A DNA stretch of 64,000 nucleotides from Owenweeksia sp. (GTDB taxonomy: Bacteria > Bacteroidota > Bacteroidia > Flavobacteriales > Schleiferiaceae), in assembly GCA_028285465.1 (NCBI GenBank), contig JANQPD010000030.1:62001-126000 (forward strand), read 5' to 3'. Both the position numbers and the translations under genes were made by a program. Below the pieces are notes generated by a model that saw nothing but the letters and a program-made list of their open reading frames with translations, searched no databases and had not been told where the DNA came from. The first letter of the stretch is position 1. Each line of letters opens with the position of its first letter. Positions 61,839-64,000 of this stretch are shown one piece after another.

Positions 61839-63956
61839 ATGAAGAAGATCACATTACCCATTCTTGTTTGCTTCTTGTCCTTCCTGGCTTCCTTAAGTGC
61901 TGAAGCACAAAATGTAGACATTACCATTGAACCTGATGCCGCCAATAACGAGCTGGATGTCTATTTAACGGCCAATGGGGCTTCGTATACCAGTGAAATT
62001 TTTAATGAACTCATTTTCACAGTGAGGTGGCCCTCAAGCGCCAGCTTCAATATGGGGGCCTATACCGCCAATGGCTTTTGGTCATTTGTAGCCAATGTTA
62101 CCAAGCAAGGTTCAGAAGTAACCAATAGCGGCAGTGAATACCAATCCTTTGGTTTTGCCGGAAGCACCAATTCCTTTAACAGCGGAGCCGGATTAGTACT
62201 GAATGACGGGGTAAAAACGCTATTGGGTTCAATAGATATTACGGGCTTCGCTGCTACAGGTTTAGATGTATGTTCCTTCAAGTACACCAACGACACCTAT
62301 ACCAATGCGAACAATGCGAACTTCAGTATTAAAATTGCGGGTGCTGATGTAACCGGGACTGCACTGGCCAGAACCGGACTTACCTCAACGTATACCGGTA
62401 GCTGGGACAATTGCGATCTCGCCAATTTAGAGAGCATGGACAATGCCGTTATTTCTTCCGGTACCTATACCATGACGGCCAATGCTACGGTTAACAATCT
62501 TGACATTAATCCTGGTGCGGCTTTACATGCAGGAAATTTTACGGTAGCCGCTTCCGGAACGCTTACCTGCAACGCCGATAATACCGGTTACGGTCAGTAC
62601 CTTGGGCCTTCGGTATCCCTGGTTTTTGAACAATACATCGGCAACTCTGCCGGTTGGAGGCATCTGGGGATTCCTGTTAGCGGAAACCTTGGTACAGCCC
62701 TAAACTTAGGCGGAGCACCCATGAATTACAGTACTGCTCCTTCCAGCCAACAAAACCTCTTTACCTTCAACACCACCACCTTTGCCTGGGATGCTGTAGC
62801 CAATGCCAGCACGGATATAGGCCTCAATGGTTTAGTAGCCTTTGCAGGCGGAACACATTTTCCGGTTGCCAATGGCCTGATCAGCTTTACAGGGACCTCC
62901 AAAGGCGGAGCGCAGAGTATCACGTACAATTTTGCCTCCTCGCCTGTAGGAGATGCCAATTTTGACGGCTGGAACCTCTTTGCCAATCCCTATTCCTGTA
63001 ATGTGGACTTCAATACCCTGGATGACCAGGATGCCAATGTGTTTAGTGCATACTCCGTTTGGGATGCTCAAAACTCAGTGTACCAAAGTTGGAACGGCAC
63101 CGTAGGCACCAATGGAGGCCAGCAATACATTGCACCGGGACAGGCCATCTGGATCAAGTCAGCTGGTGGCGATGGAACGAGCTTCGACTTTGCTGAGGCA
63201 GACCGCACCACAAATGGGGGCAATGCTTTTGTGGGTAGCTTTAAAACCTCTAACACTACTACAGTACCTCTTATCCGCCTGGGTGCTACTACCTCTTCCG
63301 GAGGTATCGATGAGGCGGTTATTTATTTCCCGGCAGGCAGCACCCCTGCATTTGATCAGTCAAGCGGAGATGCTTACAAACCCTGGAATACCAGTGGCAC
63401 CAATATCTTTAGCCACCCCTTGGGTTCTGGGGAAAACCTGGCCATTAACGCCTACGGCAGCTTTGACCCTGCCGCAGTGATCCCCATAGGCTTTGCAGGT
63501 GATACTACTCTTGGGGTGAGCCATGCCATCACACTTGATATAACGGCTCTTGACCCTGCCTGGGGAGCGGTTTACCTGGAAGATCTGTTTCTCAATCAAA
63601 CACACAACCTAATTAACGGACCTTACACCTTTGCTCCCGCTCCCCAGGCACCCCTGCACCGCTTTAATATCAGCTTTGCCCGAAGCAGCATAGGGTTAAG
63701 TGAATCTACGCTTACTTCTGAGATCTATGCTTACACCAAAAATGAAATGATCCATGTAGCATTTGTAAATGCTACACAGGCCATGGCAGATGTAAGACTC
63801 TATGATGCTGCCGGACAGTTGGTACACCTGGGTAAGGGTATTTCCACCGCAAGCCCTTACAGCATCCCTTCTCATAAGCTAAGAAAAGGACTGTATTTGA
63901 TTAAAGTATTGACTCAAAACGAGTTGAGAGAAACGCTTAAAGTAATTGTACGCTAA
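61839..63956 (+). CDS. Secreted protein with T9SS type A sorting domain
   Basis: 705 residues, signal peptide LVCFLSFLASLSAEAQ. The body is a mixed-beta, adhesin-like protein (cohesin-like LTANGASYTSEIFNELIFTV at the start, a GNSAGWRHLGIPVSGNLGT region, and YNFASSPVGDANFDGWNLFA). It ends in a type A T9SS tail: DVRLYDAAGQLVHLGKG, LRKGLYLIKVL, LRETLKVIVR. The start resembles a cohesin fold (VDITIEPDAANNELDVYLT), so it could bind the dockerin-like repeats of the gene before it; that is inference. Exported and displayed on the surface. Confidence 0.82.
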   Translation: MKKITLPILVCFLSFLASLSAEAQNVDITIEPDAANNELDVYLTANGASYTSEIFNELIFTVRWPSSASFNMGAYTANGFWSFVANVTKQGSEVTNSGSEYQSFGFAGSTNSFNSGAGLVLNDGVKTLLGSIDITGFAATGLDVCSFKYTNDTYTNANNANFSIKIAGADVTGTALARTGLTSTYTGSWDNCDLANLESMDNAVISSGTYTMTANATVNNLDINPGAALHAGNFTVAASGTLTCNADNTGYGQYLGPSVSLVFEQYIGNSAGWRHLGIPVSGNLGTALNLGGAPMNYSTAPSSQQNLFTFNTTTFAWDAVANASTDIGLNGLVAFAGGTHFPVANGLISFTGTSKGGAQSITYNFASSPVGDANFDGWNLFANPYSCNVDFNTLDDQDANVFSAYSVWDAQNSVYQSWNGTVGTNGGQQYIAPGQAIWIKSAGGDGTSFDFAEADRTTNGGNAFVGSFKTSNTTTVPLIRLGATTSSGGIDEAVIYFPAGSTPAFDQSSGDAYKPWNTSGTNIFSHPLGSGENLAINAYGSFDPAAVIPIGFAGDTTLGVSHAITLDITALDPAWGAVYLEDLFLNQTHNLINGPYTFAPAPQAPLHRFNISFARSSIGLSESTLTSEIYAYTKNEMIHVAFVNATQAMADVRLYDAAGQLVHLGKGISTASPYSIPSHKLRKGLYLIKVLTQNELRETLKVIVR

Positions 63957-63962
63957 TAAAAA

Positions 63963-64000
63963 ATGAAAAGAAAAATGAAAAGACCTGGAAATCTTATGAA
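63963..64000 (+). CDS. Possible start of a following gene (partial)
   Basis: An ATG seven bases after the previous stop opens MKRKMKRPGNLM, a basic lead that could be the start of a signal peptide. Only 12 codons are inside the window. Confidence 0.35.
   Translation, partial: MKRKMKRPGNLM

Overview
The window is a piece of a Bacteroidota chromosome. The evidence is direct: type IX secretion (T9SS) sorting tails on large secreted proteins, a TonB-dependent receptor with a carboxypeptidase-regulatory-like N-terminus, a SusR-like hybrid two-component regulator, LytS/LytTR signalling, a PorD-like (DUF4835) gene beside coaBC and recN, and short promoter-like TAnnTTTG sequences instead of sigma70-type ones. 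Genes are dense, mostly in short operons, and base composition is moderate except for a clearly AT-rich block at about 12.3-19.2 kb. Order and family are not resolved.

Layout. 1-9.2 kb: envelope genes (a truncated phosphate-porin-like gene, a beta-barrel gene, a membrane-anchored trypsin-like protease translationally coupled to an outer-membrane protein, lipoproteins), an orphan InsA-like zinc-ribbon protein and a decayed LytTR regulator. 9.2-12.2 kb: a lipoprotein agmatine/arginine deiminase and a LytS/LytTR pair. 12.3-20.4 kb: an AT-rich defence island with an unrecognised gene, a RadC/JAB protein, an XRE controller with a palindromic operator, a fused nuclease-methylase, a specificity subunit, a DGQHR protein with a nucleotide-hydrolase-like C-terminal domain, and a TraB/TIKI-like orphan. 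20.4-24.4 kb: non-coding arrays of short palindromes of the CTTCGACAAGCTCAG type, one set enclosing a GIY-YIG nuclease gene. 24.4-51.3 kb: mostly core genes (MazG-like protein, carboxypeptidase, glycosyltransferases, a decayed cobalamin-uptake operon, recN, PorD-like, coaBC, rpoZ, bamD, LpxH-like phosphatase, pdxH, yqgE, class IV aminotransferase, esterase plus TonB receptor, PAP2, a GT39-like transferase, tRNA-Met). 51.7-64 kb: small metabolic enzymes, gene debris, then a 1328-residue hybrid regulator followed by large secreted proteins.

The most interesting system is the 13.7-19.2 kb operon. It looks like a BcgI-type (Type IIB-like) restriction-modification set: nuclease and adenine methylase are fused in one subunit, the specificity subunit is separate, and there is no HsdR translocase. 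A third gene is coupled to it by an ATGA overlap. That gene joins a DndB-like DGQHR domain, a family associated with modified DNA, to a C-terminal domain resembling nucleoside deoxyribosyltransferase/TIR folds that hydrolyse nucleotides or NAD. I infer that it may act as a backup or abortive-infection effector that monitors the DNA or its modification.

A second notable locus is the cobalamin operon at 29.6-32.1 kb. A probable B12 riboswitch now sits in front of only the last roughly 80 codons, frameshifted, of a BtuB-like receptor. Intact BtuG-like and CobT-like genes follow, and the CobT-like protein lacks the usual C-terminal glutamate motif.
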